Shown here one piece after another: positions 52,227 to 61,207 of a stretch of DNA of 64,000 nucleotides. The stretch lies in contig NZ_CP031320.1 in the NCBI RefSeq assembly GCF_003355155.1, positions 978,369 through 1,042,368 on the forward strand, in the 5' to 3' direction. A model generated the notes under the pieces. The model did not search any database and was not told the origin of the DNA. It saw only the letters and a list, made by a program, of their open reading frames with translations. The position numbers were made by a program, and so were the translations under genes. Source of the DNA: Streptomyces armeniacus (GTDB lineage Bacteria > Actinomycetota > Actinomycetes > Streptomycetales > Streptomycetaceae). How positions within the stretch are numbered: position 1 is the first letter of the stretch; each line of letters opens with the position of its first letter.

Positions 52227-53534
52227 ATGGCGCAGTCAACCTTCAGCGACAGATCCCGCTCCCCCCGTCCCCCGCTGCCCTCCCGGCGCGCGCTGCTGCG
52301 CGGTACGGCCGCCGGCGCCGGGGCCATCACCCTTCCCGCGCTCCTCAGCGCCTGCTCGCAGCCGGGGGACGGCCCCGTGTCGGTCGGCTCCAACGCCTCC
52401 GACAAGGCGCCCAAGAAGGCGTACGAGGAGGTCTTCGGCGCCTTCAAGAAGACCTCCGACAAGGACGTCGAGGTCAACACCGTCGACCACAACTCCTTCC
52501 AGGAGAACATCAACCGCTATCTCAAGGGCAGTCCGGACGACGTCTTCATGTGGTTCGCGGGATACCGCATGCAATTCTTTGCCAAGCAGGGTCTGCTGAC
52601 CGAGATCAGCGACCTGTGGAAGGGGTTCAACGGCTTCTCGGAGGCGCTCCGGAAGCAGTCCTCGGGCGAGGACGGCAAGCAGTACTTCGTGCCGTACTAC
52701 TACTACCCGTGGGCCGTGTTCCACCGGAAGAGCGTCTTCGACAAGTACGGCTACGAGCAGCCCAGGACGTTCGACGAATTCCGCGCCCTGGCCGCGAAGA
52801 TGGAGAAGGACGGCCTCATCCCGCTCGCCTTCGGCGACAAGGACGGCTGGCCCGCCATGGGCACCTTCGACTACCTCAACATGCGCGCCAACGGATACGA
52901 CTTCCACCTCTCGCTGATGCGCGGCCGGGAATCGTGGACGGACAAGCGCGTACGGCAGGTCTTCGACCTGTGGCGCGGCCTGATGCCGTACCACCAGAAG
53001 GGCGCCAACGGCCGCACCTGGCAGGAGGCCGCGCAGACGCTCGTCGCGAAGAAGTCGGGCATGACGGTGCTCGGACTCCAGCAACCCGGTCAGCAGTTCC
53101 CCGCCGAGGACCAGGACGATCTGGACTTCTTCCCGTTCCCGGAGATCGACCCGGCGATCGGCACGGACGCCGTGGAAGCGCCCATCGACGGATTCCTGAT
53201 GGCGAAGAAGGTGCGGAACGAGGACGGCGCCAGGGAACTCCTCAAGTACCTCGCCACCCCGAAGGCCGAGGAGGCGTACACCTCCTCCGACCCGACGTGC
53301 GTCGCCGTCCACAAAAACGCGGACACCAGCGGCTACTCCGCCCTCCAGAAGAAGTCCGCCGAACTCATCTCGAGCGCCAAGCAGATATCCCAGTTCATGG
53401 ACCGGGACACCCGGCCCGACTTCGCCTCCACGGTGATGATCCAGGCCATCCAGCGCTTCATCAACGAACCCGACGACATCGACGGGCTCGTGAAGGACAT
53501 CGAGACCCAGAAGAAGGACATCTTCGACGCCTAG
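52227..53534 (+). CDS. Sugar ABC transporter substrate-binding lipoprotein
   Basis: A protein of 435 residues. The signal is twin-arginine plus lipobox: SRRALLRGTAAGAGAITLPALLSAC, with Cys about 42 becoming the lipidated N-terminus. The mature part is a family 1 extracellular solute-binding protein (FMWFAGYRMQFFAKQGLLTEIS, QYFVPYYYYPWAVFHRKSVFDKYGY, PRTFDEFRALAAKMEKDG). Aromatic residues in YYYYPW suit stacking with a sugar. ATG 52227 is followed by the transporter permeases, so it is the first gene of an importer operon without ATPase. Confidence 0.94.
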   Translation: MAQSTFSDRSRSPRPPLPSRRALLRGTAAGAGAITLPALLSACSQPGDGPVSVGSNASDKAPKKAYEEVFGAFKKTSDKDVEVNTVDHNSFQENINRYLKGSPDDVFMWFAGYRMQFFAKQGLLTEISDLWKGFNGFSEALRKQSSGEDGKQYFVPYYYYPWAVFHRKSVFDKYGYEQPRTFDEFRALAAKMEKDGLIPLAFGDKDGWPAMGTFDYLNMRANGYDFHLSLMRGRESWTDKRVRQVFDLWRGLMPYHQKGANGRTWQEAAQTLVAKKSGMTVLGLQQPGQQFPAEDQDDLDFFPFPEIDPAIGTDAVEAPIDGFLMAKKVRNEDGARELLKYLATPKAEEAYTSSDPTCVAVHKNADTSGYSALQKKSAELISSAKQISQFMDRDTRPDFASTVMIQAIQRFINEPDDIDGLVKDIETQKKDIFDA

Positions 53535-53546
53535 GAGTCACGCGCC

Positions 53547-54467
53547 GTGCAGCTCACCAAAGCGCAAGCGCGGCGCGCCGGCCGGCGGAAGACGCGGCGC
53601 TACTCACCTCGCGATCTCGTCGTCCTCAGCGTGCTGCTGGGAATTCCCGTCCTGATCGACATCACCATCATCTGGGGCCCGACACTGGCCTCCGTCGGGC
53701 TGTCCTTCACCGACTGGGACGGCATCGGCGAGATCCAGTGGGTGGGCGGTGACAACTACAGCTCACTCGTCTCCGACTATCCGCGCTTCTGGCCCGCCGT
53801 ACGGAACAACCTGTTGTGGCTCGCGTTCCTCGGCCTCGTGGCCACGCCGTTCGGACTGCTGCTCGCCGTCCTCGTCGACAAGGGCGTCCGGTTCAGCCGC
53901 TTCTACCAGTCGACTCTCTACATGCCGGTGGTGCTGTCGCTGGCCATCGTCGGATTCATCGCCCAACTCGTCTTCTCCCGCGACCAGGGCGCGCTGAACG
54001 CCATTCTCGCCAATCAGGAACAGCCCGTGGACTGGCTCGGCGACCCGGATCTGAACATCTGGATGATCCTGCTCGCCGCGGGCTGGCGGCATGTGGGATA
54101 CGTGATGATCCTCTATCTCGCCGGCCTCAAGTCCGTCGACCCGACGCTCAAGGAGGCCGCCGCGATAGACGGCGCGAACGACCGGCAGACCTTCTTCCGC
54201 GTCGTTTTCCCCACGCTCCGCCCGGTCAACGTCATCGTCGGCGTGATCACGGTCATCGAAGGGCTGCGCGCCTTCGACATCGTCTACGCGGTCAACAACG
54301 GCCGGAACGGCCTGGAACTGCTCTCCGTCCTCGTCACCGACAACATCATCGGCGAGGCCAGCCGCATCGGATTCGGCTCCGCCATCGCCACCGTGCTGCT
54401 CGTCGTGTCCCTGGGATTCATCGTCACGTATCTGGTGCACGAGCTGCGAGGGGAGAGGGACCGATGA
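53547..54467 (+). CDS. Sugar ABC transporter permease (MalF-like)
   Basis: A protein of 306 residues with about six transmembrane helices. It has WGPTLASVGLSFTDWDG at the start, PVVLSLAIVGFIAQLVFS, and the cytosolic EAA loop LKEAAAIDGANDRQTFFRVVFPTLRP that docks to the ATPase. The GTG start at 53547 has AGGAG 9 nt upstream. The stop overlaps the next permease in ATGA, so the two are translationally coupled. Confidence 0.93.
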   Translation: MQLTKAQARRAGRRKTRRYSPRDLVVLSVLLGIPVLIDITIIWGPTLASVGLSFTDWDGIGEIQWVGGDNYSSLVSDYPRFWPAVRNNLLWLAFLGLVATPFGLLLAVLVDKGVRFSRFYQSTLYMPVVLSLAIVGFIAQLVFSRDQGALNAILANQEQPVDWLGDPDLNIWMILLAAGWRHVGYVMILYLAGLKSVDPTLKEAAAIDGANDRQTFFRVVFPTLRPVNVIVGVITVIEGLRAFDIVYAVNNGRNGLELLSVLVTDNIIGEASRIGFGSAIATVLLVVSLGFIVTYLVHELRGERDR

Positions 54468-55324
54468 CACGACCGCGCGCCGCACGGCTCGGCCTGCACG
54501 CCTTTCTGGCCGCCGTCTCGCTGGGTTTTCTCGCACCGCTGCTGCTCGCCGTCTACGCCTCGCTGCGCCCGTACGAGGAGACCGCCGAGCACGGCTACTT
54601 CTCGCTGCCGCGCACGATCTCGTTCGACTACTACCGGCAGGCGTTCTCCGACTCGGGAATGGGCAAGTACTTCGTCAACTCGATGCTGGTCGCGGTCCCC
54701 GGAGTGCTGATCGTCCTCTTCCTGGCCTCGTTCGTGGCGTTCTCGATCACGCGGCTGCGGATCAGGGGGCAGCTGTTCCTGCTGATTCTCTTCACAGCCG
54801 GGAATCTGCTGCCGCAGCAGGTGATCGTCACTCCGCTGTACGTCCTCTTCAACCGCATCACGCTGCCGTACTGGCTGTCGGAATCGATGACGATGTACGA
54901 CTCGCTGTGGGCCGTCATCGCCGTACAGGTCGGATTCCAGCTGGGTTTCTGCGTGTTCGTCCTGTCCAATTTCATGCGGGCGCTGCCGAAGGAGATCCAG
55001 GAGGCGGCCATCGTGGACGGGGCCGACGTGTGGACCCGGTACTGGCGGATCACCCTGCCGCTGTGCCGACCGGCTCTCGGGGCGCTCGGCACCCTCCAGT
55101 TCACCTGGATGTACAACGACTTCCTCTGGGCCCTCGTCTTCATTTCCGACGGCGACAAGCTCCCCGTCACCTCCGCCCTCAACAATCTGCGAGGCCAGTT
55201 CTTCACCGACTACAACCTGCTCGCCGCCGGATCCGTGATCGTGGCGCTTCCCACGATCCTGGTGTTCCTGCTGCTCCAGCGGCATTTCATCGCCGGACTG
55301 ACCCTGGGCGCGAGCAAGAACTGA
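54464..55324 (+). CDS. Sugar ABC transporter permease (MalG-like)
   Basis: A protein of 286 residues with about six helices (LHAFLAAVSLGFLAPLLLAVY first). The EAA loop is LPKEIQEAAIVDGADVWTRYWRITLPLCRPALG, followed by TLQFTWMYNDFLWALVFISD. The pair with the previous permease forms the channel. No ATPase gene follows; in streptomycetes such importers share MsiK, encoded elsewhere. The C-terminus LQRHFIAGLTLGASKN is the normal family end. The operon appears to end here. Confidence 0.93.
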   Translation: MTRPRAARLGLHAFLAAVSLGFLAPLLLAVYASLRPYEETAEHGYFSLPRTISFDYYRQAFSDSGMGKYFVNSMLVAVPGVLIVLFLASFVAFSITRLRIRGQLFLLILFTAGNLLPQQVIVTPLYVLFNRITLPYWLSESMTMYDSLWAVIAVQVGFQLGFCVFVLSNFMRALPKEIQEAAIVDGADVWTRYWRITLPLCRPALGALGTLQFTWMYNDFLWALVFISDGDKLPVTSALNNLRGQFFTDYNLLAAGSVIVALPTILVFLLLQRHFIAGLTLGASKN

Positions 55325-55428
55325 CCGGCGCTCGGTGGCGCGTACCGTACGCGGGCGCCGACCCGGCGCGTTTCCGTGGCGGGGTGCAGTGGGCAACTGA
55401 ACGGAGGGGCGAAGGAAGAGGGGGAAGT

Positions 55429-56451
55429 GTGATCGTCTGGTTGAACGGTGCCTTCGGGGCGGGCAAGACCACCGCGGCCTGCGAGCTCGTGGACCTGCTG
55501 CCGGGGAGCACCCTCTACGACCCGGAACTGCTCGGCACCGGCCTGCGCGTGATGCTGCCGAAGGAGCGGGTGGCGCAGGTCGACGACTTCCAGGAGCTGC
55601 CTGCCTGGCGGCGGCTCGTCGCGGACACCGCGGTGGCGCTGCTGACGGAGGTGCCAGGACCGCTGATCGCTCCCATGACGCTGCTGCGGCAGGAGTACCG
55701 GGACGAGATATTCGGCGCGCTCGCCTCCCGCCGCGTCCCGGTGTGCCACTTCCTGCTGCATGCCGAGGAAACGATCCTCCGTGACCGCATCGCCCAACGG
55801 GCCGCCGTGGACGGCGGCTCCACCCGCGACTGGTGCCTCGGGCACCTGCCCGCGTACCAGGCCGCGCTGCCCTGGATCACCGCCGACGCGCACACCGTCG
55901 ACACCACGGGGCTCAGCCCGCGGCGCACCGCGGAGCGCGTGGCCGAGGTCGTACGGGAGGGCGCCGGCGCCGTCGACATCGTGCAGACGCCCGAACCGAC
56001 CGCCGAGACCGTCGCGGCGGGCGTGCTCCTCTTCGACGAGGAGGACCGCGTGCTGCTGGTGGACCCCACGTACAAGCCCGGCTGGGAGTTCCCCGGCGGC
56101 GTCGTCGAGCAGGGCGAACCCCCGGCCCGCGCCGGCATGCGGGAGGTCGCCGAGGAGGTCGGGCTCGAACTCGCCGACGTGCCCCGGCTGCTGGTGATCG
56201 ACTGGGAGCCGCCGCGCGCGGCGGGCTTCGGCGGACTGCGGCTGCTGTTCGACGGCGGCCTGCTGGAGTCGGCCCGCGCCGACGAACTCCTGCTGCCGGG
56301 CGCCGAACTGCGCGACTGGCGCTTCGCGAGCGAGTCCGAGGCGGCGGGCCTGCTGCCGCCCGAACGGTTCCGTCGGCTGCGCTGGGCCCTCCGCGCCCGC
56401 GAACGCGGCACCACGCTCAACCTGGAGGCGGGCGCCCCGGTGGGCATCTGA
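55429..56451 (+). CDS. TmrB-like P-loop ATPase fused to a Nudix hydrolase
   Basis: A protein of 340 residues. The N-terminal 1-175 resemble tunicamycin-resistance protein TmrB: VIVWLNGAFGAGKTTAACEL (Walker A), STLYDPELLGTGLRVMLP, DDFQELPAWRR, LIAPMTLLRQEYRDEIFGAL and the lid-like LRDRIAQR. The C-terminal 190-340 form a Nudix hydrolase with box GGVVEQGEPPARAGMREVAEEVGLEL (Gx5Ex7REVxEExGL) intact. It could phosphorylate or bind a nucleotide-like molecule and cleave a pyrophosphate, hence detoxification or nucleotide cleaning. GTG 55429 is right after a GAGGGGGAA patch. The substrates are unknown. Confidence 0.85.
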   Translation: MIVWLNGAFGAGKTTAACELVDLLPGSTLYDPELLGTGLRVMLPKERVAQVDDFQELPAWRRLVADTAVALLTEVPGPLIAPMTLLRQEYRDEIFGALASRRVPVCHFLLHAEETILRDRIAQRAAVDGGSTRDWCLGHLPAYQAALPWITADAHTVDTTGLSPRRTAERVAEVVREGAGAVDIVQTPEPTAETVAAGVLLFDEEDRVLLVDPTYKPGWEFPGGVVEQGEPPARAGMREVAEEVGLELADVPRLLVIDWEPPRAAGFGGLRLLFDGGLLESARADELLLPGAELRDWRFASESEAAGLLPPERFRRLRWALRARERGTTLNLEAGAPVGI

Positions 56452-56595
56452 GCCGCACGGCGCCGGTCGCGCACCGTACGGGACGGTGCCCTGCGGCTGC
56501 GTGCGCCGTACGGACGCCGTCGGATCGCCGTCCGTACGCGTGCGCCCTAGCGTGGCACCGACCAGCAGCGGGATCCGGTCGGCAGCGAGGTCGGC

Positions 56596-57273
56596 ATGCA
56601 CCGTACGGGCGAGGACGGCCGCGGCCTACGGGCGCGGCGGCCGGGCGGGGACCGGCTCGCGCTGGGCTGCGCCGCGTTCGCCCTCGTGCTCGGGCTGTCC
56701 CTTGTCCGCGCCGTCACCGGGCAGGACGGCGGCTCCGGCCCGCCGCAGCCGGACGCCGCCGCGGGACGGGCGCGGACGGCGTACGACCCGCGCGCGGAGG
56801 GAGCCACCACGCCGCTGCCGCGCTCCCGGCCGGCGAACGTGCGCATCCCCTCCATCGGGGTCGACGCGCCGCTGACCCGGGTGGGGCTGGAGCGCGGCGG
56901 CTGGGTCGGCGCGCCGCCCCCGGACGAGCCGAACCTCGCGGGCTGGTACGGGGGTTCGGCTGTGCCGGGCGCCCGCGGCACCTCCGTGCTCGTCGGCCAC
57001 GTCGACAACCGGTCCGGGCCCGCCGTCTTCTACGACCTGGGCGCGCTGCGCCCCGGGCACACCGTACGGGTGCGGCGCGCGGACGGACGTACGGCCGTGT
57101 TCACCGTCTACGCCGTCGAGGTGCACGACAAGGACCGCTTCCCCGGCGACCGCGTGTACCGCGACACCGGGCGCGCCGAACTCCGCGTCCTCACCTGCGG
57201 CGGCGGCTACCGCGCCGGAAGCGGCTACCAGGGCAACGTCGTGGTCTTCGCCCGGCTGACCGGCACGGAGTGA
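56596..57273 (+). CDS. Class F sortase
   Basis: A protein of 225 residues. One N-terminal anchor (LALGCAAFALVLGLSLVRAV) precedes the sortase barrel VRIPSIGVDAPLTRVGLERGGWVGAPPPDEPNLAGWYGGSAVPG. The catalytic His is in SVLVGHVDNRSGPAVF, the Cys in LRVLTCGGGYRAG and the Arg in that last stretch. Class F sortases are actinobacterial and their sorting signal is poorly defined. The neighbour at 57459 is a likely client. No ribosome binding site decides the start; ATG 56596 fits. Confidence 0.9.
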   Translation: MHRTGEDGRGLRARRPGGDRLALGCAAFALVLGLSLVRAVTGQDGGSGPPQPDAAAGRARTAYDPRAEGATTPLPRSRPANVRIPSIGVDAPLTRVGLERGGWVGAPPPDEPNLAGWYGGSAVPGARGTSVLVGHVDNRSGPAVFYDLGALRPGHTVRVRRADGRTAVFTVYAVEVHDKDRFPGDRVYRDTGRAELRVLTCGGGYRAGSGYQGNVVVFARLTGTE

Positions 57274-57458
57274 GCACGGACTGAGAACGGGGTGAGCACG
57301 GACTGAGGCGGACCGCGGGCGGCCCGCGGTCACCCGGCCGCACGGGCGGGTGCCCCGATTGCCCCTTGTGTATCGCCCAGTCCGATTCGTCCGCATAGCG
57401 TCGCGACGGTAGATCAGCGCGACGGAAGCAGGGCTTCCGGTGACGGAGGAGAACCCAG

Positions 57459-58298
57459 ATGCGTGCGATATCCAGAGCCGTGGCCGCGGCCTCGCTCACC
57501 GCGGTGTCCCTCGGCCTGAGCACCCCCGCCGCGCTGGCGGGGGACGAGGACGGAACGACGGGCAGCGAGTCCGGCATCACCTCGTTCGGCTTCAGCATCT
57601 CGCCGGAGACCGTGAAACCGGGCGGACAGGTGGAGCTGACGGTCACCGACTGCCACAAGAAGGCGACCGCCGACTCGCCCGTCTTCGACAAGACGACGCT
57701 GCACGGGCCCGTCGGCGACGGCGGCAGTTCCGGGAGCTCGGGCAGTTCGGGGAGCTCGGGGAGTGTGGGGGGGTACGAGGGGGACCTCGGCCAGGAGCCC
57801 GGCGGTGACGAGGACTTCGGCGAACCGGCCGACCCCGCTGACCCGGCCGATCCCGCCGCGCCCGGCGACGAGCTCGGAGGCTCGACCGGTATGGAGGGGA
57901 TGGACGGAATGGAAGGCATGGACGGCGGCGCGGGCGACACGGGCGCCAGCGCGGGCGCCGAGATCCCCGGCGGCCCCGAGGCCCCGGAGGGCCCCGGCGG
58001 CAAGGGTGGCACCAAGCGCGGGACGGCCACGGTCTACGACGACGCCAAGCCCGGCGCCGAGTACGACGTCACGTTCACCTGCGGCCACGAGACCGGCACG
58101 GGCACCCTGACCATCAAGGCGCCCGGCCCCGGCCCCGTGCCGCCAGGGAAGCCGGAGCACGGCTCGCACGCGGGCGCGGGCGGCTCGCAGCCGTACGGCG
58201 GTTCCGCGGCGGCGCTGGCCGCGGGCACGGGCCTGGCCGCCGTCGCGCTCACCGCGGCCGCCGTACACCGCCACCGCCGTGCGGACCGGCGCGCCTGA
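57459..58298 (+). CDS. Secreted, membrane-anchored wall-associated protein; likely sortase client
   Basis: A protein of 279 residues. The signal peptide is MRAISRAVAAASLTAVSLGL, with cleavage near ALA. A domain with two Cys (TVTDCHKKATADSP and DVTFTCGHETGTGT) is split by a low-complexity insert of about 100 residues (GSSGSSGSSG, DPADPADPAAPGD, MEGMDGMEGMDGG). The C-terminus is a hydrophobic helix (AALAAGTGLAAVALTAAAV) followed by HRHRRADRRA, as in wall-anchored proteins. No LPxTG or LAxTG is present. The likely processing motif lies just before the helix (around GSQPYGG). GGAGGAGA lies 7 nt before ATG 57459. Confidence 0.82.
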   Translation: MRAISRAVAAASLTAVSLGLSTPAALAGDEDGTTGSESGITSFGFSISPETVKPGGQVELTVTDCHKKATADSPVFDKTTLHGPVGDGGSSGSSGSSGSSGSVGGYEGDLGQEPGGDEDFGEPADPADPADPAAPGDELGGSTGMEGMDGMEGMDGGAGDTGASAGAEIPGGPEAPEGPGGKGGTKRGTATVYDDAKPGAEYDVTFTCGHETGTGTLTIKAPGPGPVPPGKPEHGSHAGAGGSQPYGGSAAALAAGTGLAAVALTAAAVHRHRRADRRA

Positions 58299-58346
58299 GC
58301 GCCCGCCGGGAGCACCGGCCGCCGTACGGGCCGCCGCCCGCCGGGG

Positions 58347-58386
58347 CCGTACGGTGTCAACCAGCCGGGCCCGTACGGTGTCAACC
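58347..58386. repeat. Direct repeat CCGTACGGTGTCAACC
   Basis: Two exact 16-bp copies start at 58347 and 58371, a 24-bp period. The second overlaps the stop codon of the minus-strand M20 gene. It is a small tandem duplication carrying the window-wide CGTACGG heptamer. Confidence 0.75.
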
Positions 58387-59748
58387 CGCGGCGGCCGCCG
58401 CGTACTTGCGCAGGAACAGCGCCTCCGCCACCGACAGCGCCTCCAGTTCACGCGGCGACACGCTCTCGTCCACGGCGTGGATCTGGGCCTCCGGCTCGCT
58501 CAGCCCTATCAGCAGGATCTCCGCCTTCGGGTAGAGCGCGGCGAGGGTGTTGCACAGCGGAATGGAGCCGCCCTGGCCGGCCGTCGCCATCTCGGCTCCG
58601 TCGTACGCCTCGCGCATCGCGTCGGCCATCGCGGTGTAGGCGGGGCTGGTGGTGTCGGCGCGGAACGGCTGGCCCTGGCCGACCTGTTCGGTGCTCACCC
58701 GTGCGCCCCACGGCGCGTGCGCCTCCAGGTGGGCCATCAGCAGCTGCGTCGCGTGCGCGGCGTCCGTGCCCGGCGGCACCCGCAGGCTGATCAGTGCCCG
58801 TGCGCTCGCCTGTACGGACGGGGTGGCGCCGACCACCGGCGGGCAGTCGATGCCCAGCACGGTGGCGGACGGGCGCGCCCAGATGCGGTCGGCGACGGTG
58901 TCCGCGCCGGTCAGCCGTACGCCGTCGAGGACCTTGGCGTCCCTGCGGAAGTCCTCCTCCGGATACTGCAGGCCCTCCCAGCGGTCGTCCGCGTCCAGCC
59001 CGTCGACCGTCGTCGAACCGGCCGCGTTGCGCAGCGAGTCCAGCATCCGGATGAGAGCGGCGAGCGCGTCGGGAGCGGCGCCGCCGAACTGCCCCGAGTG
59101 CAGGTTCCCTTCGAGGGTGTCGACCTGGACCCGTACGAGCGTCATGCCGCGCAGCGTCGCCGTGACGGTCGGCAGGCCGACCCGGAAGTTGCCGCTGTCG
59201 CCGATGACGATCGAGTCGGCGGCGAGCAGTTCGGGGTGCGCCTCGGCGTAGCGCTCGAGCCCGCCGGTGCCCTGCTCCTCCGAACCCTCCGCGATCACCT
59301 TGACGTTGACGGGCACACCGCCGTTCGCGCGCAGCGCGCGGAGCGCCAGCAGGTGCATGATGACGCCGCCCTTGCAGTCGGCGGCGCCGCGCCCGTACCA
59401 GCGCCCGTCCGCGCGCTCGGTGAGCTCGAACGGCGGCGTCCGCCAGGCGTCCTCGTCGAGCGGGGGCTGCACGTCGTAGTGGGCGTAGAGGAGCACGGTC
59501 GGCGCGCCCTCGGGGCCGGGCAGGTGCCCGTAGACGGACTGCGTGCCGTCCGGGGTGTCCAGGAGCGCCACGTCCTCGAAGCCCTCGGCGCGCAGCGCGT
59601 CGGCCACCCAGCGCGCGGCCGCCTCGCACTCGCTGCGCGGGAACTGCTCGGGGTCGGCCACCGAAGCGAAGGCGACCAGCTCGGCCAGTTCGGTCCTGGC
59701 CTGTGGCATCAGCGAGGAAACGGTGGCGGCGAGCGGGCTCTGCGGCAT
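58381..59748 (-). CDS. M20-family metallopeptidase (dipeptidase)
   Basis: A protein of 455 residues with M20 zinc ligands and catalytic residues: LLYAHYDVQPP (His and Asp), GRGAADCKGGV (Asp bridging), VIAEGSEEQGTGG (Glu-Glu), VIGDSGNF and IHAVDESVSPRELE (last His). The lid/dimer domain lies between, with the conserved NLHSGQFGG. It should cleave dipeptides or release amino acids from N-acyl conjugates in the cytosol. AGGAG lies 7 nt before ATG 59748. It is divergent from the geranylgeranyl-reductase-like gene and convergent with the surface-protein gene. Confidence 0.93.
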   Translation of the reverse strand: MPQSPLAATVSSLMPQARTELAELVAFASVADPEQFPRSECEAAARWVADALRAEGFEDVALLDTPDGTQSVYGHLPGPEGAPTVLLYAHYDVQPPLDEDAWRTPPFELTERADGRWYGRGAADCKGGVIMHLLALRALRANGGVPVNVKVIAEGSEEQGTGGLERYAEAHPELLAADSIVIGDSGNFRVGLPTVTATLRGMTLVRVQVDTLEGNLHSGQFGGAAPDALAALIRMLDSLRNAAGSTTVDGLDADDRWEGLQYPEEDFRRDAKVLDGVRLTGADTVADRIWARPSATVLGIDCPPVVGATPSVQASARALISLRVPPGTDAAHATQLLMAHLEAHAPWGARVSTEQVGQGQPFRADTTSPAYTAMADAMREAYDGAEMATAGQGGSIPLCNTLAALYPKAEILLIGLSEPEAQIHAVDESVSPRELEALSVAEALFLRKYAAAAAG

Positions 59749-59908
59749 GGGAACGCTCCTTGTGGGCGCGACGTTGGGCACGACGTACGCACACGCGTAC
59801 GCGAAGGGGTGTGGCCGATCCTCCCACAGCGCGATCCGGCGGACACGGGCCCGTAGGATGCGGGCTGCCACACCGGAGCCAGCCATCGAACGGGAGCAGA
59901 AGCACATC

Positions 59909-61168
59909 GTGAGCAGCGAGAACGCATCCGAGGACGCCGAACCCGACCGCACGGAGGCACCGGACGGACCGGACCGCGCCGTGTGGGATGTCGTCGTGGT
60001 GGGCGCGGGCCCGGCCGGTGCCTCGGCGGCGTACGCCGCGGCGGTCGCCGGCCGCCGCGTGCTGCTGCTGGAGAAGTCGGAGCTGCCGCGGTACAAGACG
60101 TGCGGCGGCGGCATCATCGGCCTCTCCCGGGACGCGCTGCCGCCCGGCTTCGAGCTCCCGCTGCGCGACCGCGTGCACGCCGTCACCTTCTCGCTGAACG
60201 GGAAGCTGAGCCGCACCCGGCGGTCCAAGCGGATGCTGTTCGGGCTGATCAACAGGCCGGAGTTCGACCACGCCCTGGTGCAGTCCGCCGAACGGGCCGG
60301 CGCCGAGCTCCGTACGGGCGTCACCGTGTCCCGCGTCGAGCAGCACGGGCCCGGCGTGCCGGACCGGCGGACGGTGGCCGTCGTGCTGTCCGGCGACGAG
60401 GAGCCGGTGCTCGCCCGCGCGGTGGTCGGCGCGGACGGGAGCGCGAGCCGGATAGGTTCGCACGTCGGCGTGAAGCTCGACCAGGTCGATCTGGGCCTGG
60501 AGGCCGAGATCCCGGTCCCGGACAGCGTCGCCGAGGACTGGGCGGGCCGGGTGCTGATCGACTGGGGCCCGCTGCCCGGCAGCTACGGCTGGGTGTTTCC
60601 GAAGGAGAACACGCTCACCGTCGGGGTCATCTCCGCGCGCGGCGAGGGCGCCGCCACCCGGCGCTATCTGGACGACTTCGTGGCGCGGCTCGGCCTGGCC
60701 GGGTTCACGCCCAGCGTCTCGTCCGGGCATCTCACCCGCTGCCGTACGGACGACTCGCCGCTGTCCCGCGGCCGGGTGCTGGTGTGCGGCGACGCGGCGG
60801 GGCTGCTGGAGCCGTGCACGCGTGAGGGCATCTCGTTCGCGCTGCGCTCCGGGCGGCTGGCGGGGGAGTGGGCGGTCCGTGTCGCCGAGTCGCACGACGC
60901 GGTGGACGCACGGCGCCAGGCGCTGAACTACGCGTTCGCGGTCAAGGCGGGGCTGGGTGTCGAAATGGGCGTCGGGCGGCGGATGTTCACCGCGTTCTCG
61001 CGGCGTCCCGGGCTGCTGCACGCGGCGCTCACCGGCTTCCGCCCCGCGTGGAACGCGTTCTCGCGGATCACCCGTGGCACCACCTCGATGGCCGAGATCG
61101 TCCGCACGCATCCGGTGGCGCGGCGCGCGCTGGACACCCTGGACCGGCCGGCGGCCGGGCGGGGGTAG
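59909..61168 (+). CDS. Geranylgeranyl reductase family FAD oxidoreductase
   Basis: A protein of 419 residues. It has FAD site VVVVGAGPAGASAAYAAAVAGRRVLLLEKS, then PRYKTCGGGI, GADGSASRIG, WGPLPGSYGWVFPKENTLTVGV and the FAD-binding VCGDAAGLLEPCTREGISFALRSG. Relatives saturate isoprenoid chains or reduce archaeal lipid double bonds. In streptomycetes they may act on menaquinone or other prenyl chains. GTG 59909 fits the conserved start; the ribosome binding site (GGGAGC) is about 12 nt away. A GTG/ATG further upstream is open but unlikely. Confidence 0.9.
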   Translation: MSSENASEDAEPDRTEAPDGPDRAVWDVVVVGAGPAGASAAYAAAVAGRRVLLLEKSELPRYKTCGGGIIGLSRDALPPGFELPLRDRVHAVTFSLNGKLSRTRRSKRMLFGLINRPEFDHALVQSAERAGAELRTGVTVSRVEQHGPGVPDRRTVAVVLSGDEEPVLARAVVGADGSASRIGSHVGVKLDQVDLGLEAEIPVPDSVAEDWAGRVLIDWGPLPGSYGWVFPKENTLTVGVISARGEGAATRRYLDDFVARLGLAGFTPSVSSGHLTRCRTDDSPLSRGRVLVCGDAAGLLEPCTREGISFALRSGRLAGEWAVRVAESHDAVDARRQALNYAFAVKAGLGVEMGVGRRMFTAFSRRPGLLHAALTGFRPAWNAFSRITRGTTSMAEIVRTHPVARRALDTLDRPAAGRG

Positions 61169-61207
61169 CGGGCCGCCGGCCCCGCCGTGGCCGCGGCGGG
61201 GCCGGGG

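Noticed and set aside
58448..61111. Open frame of 887 codons on the minus strand
   Set aside because: It runs across the M20 gene in another frame and antisense to the geranylgeranyl-reductase gene, and shows no domain.
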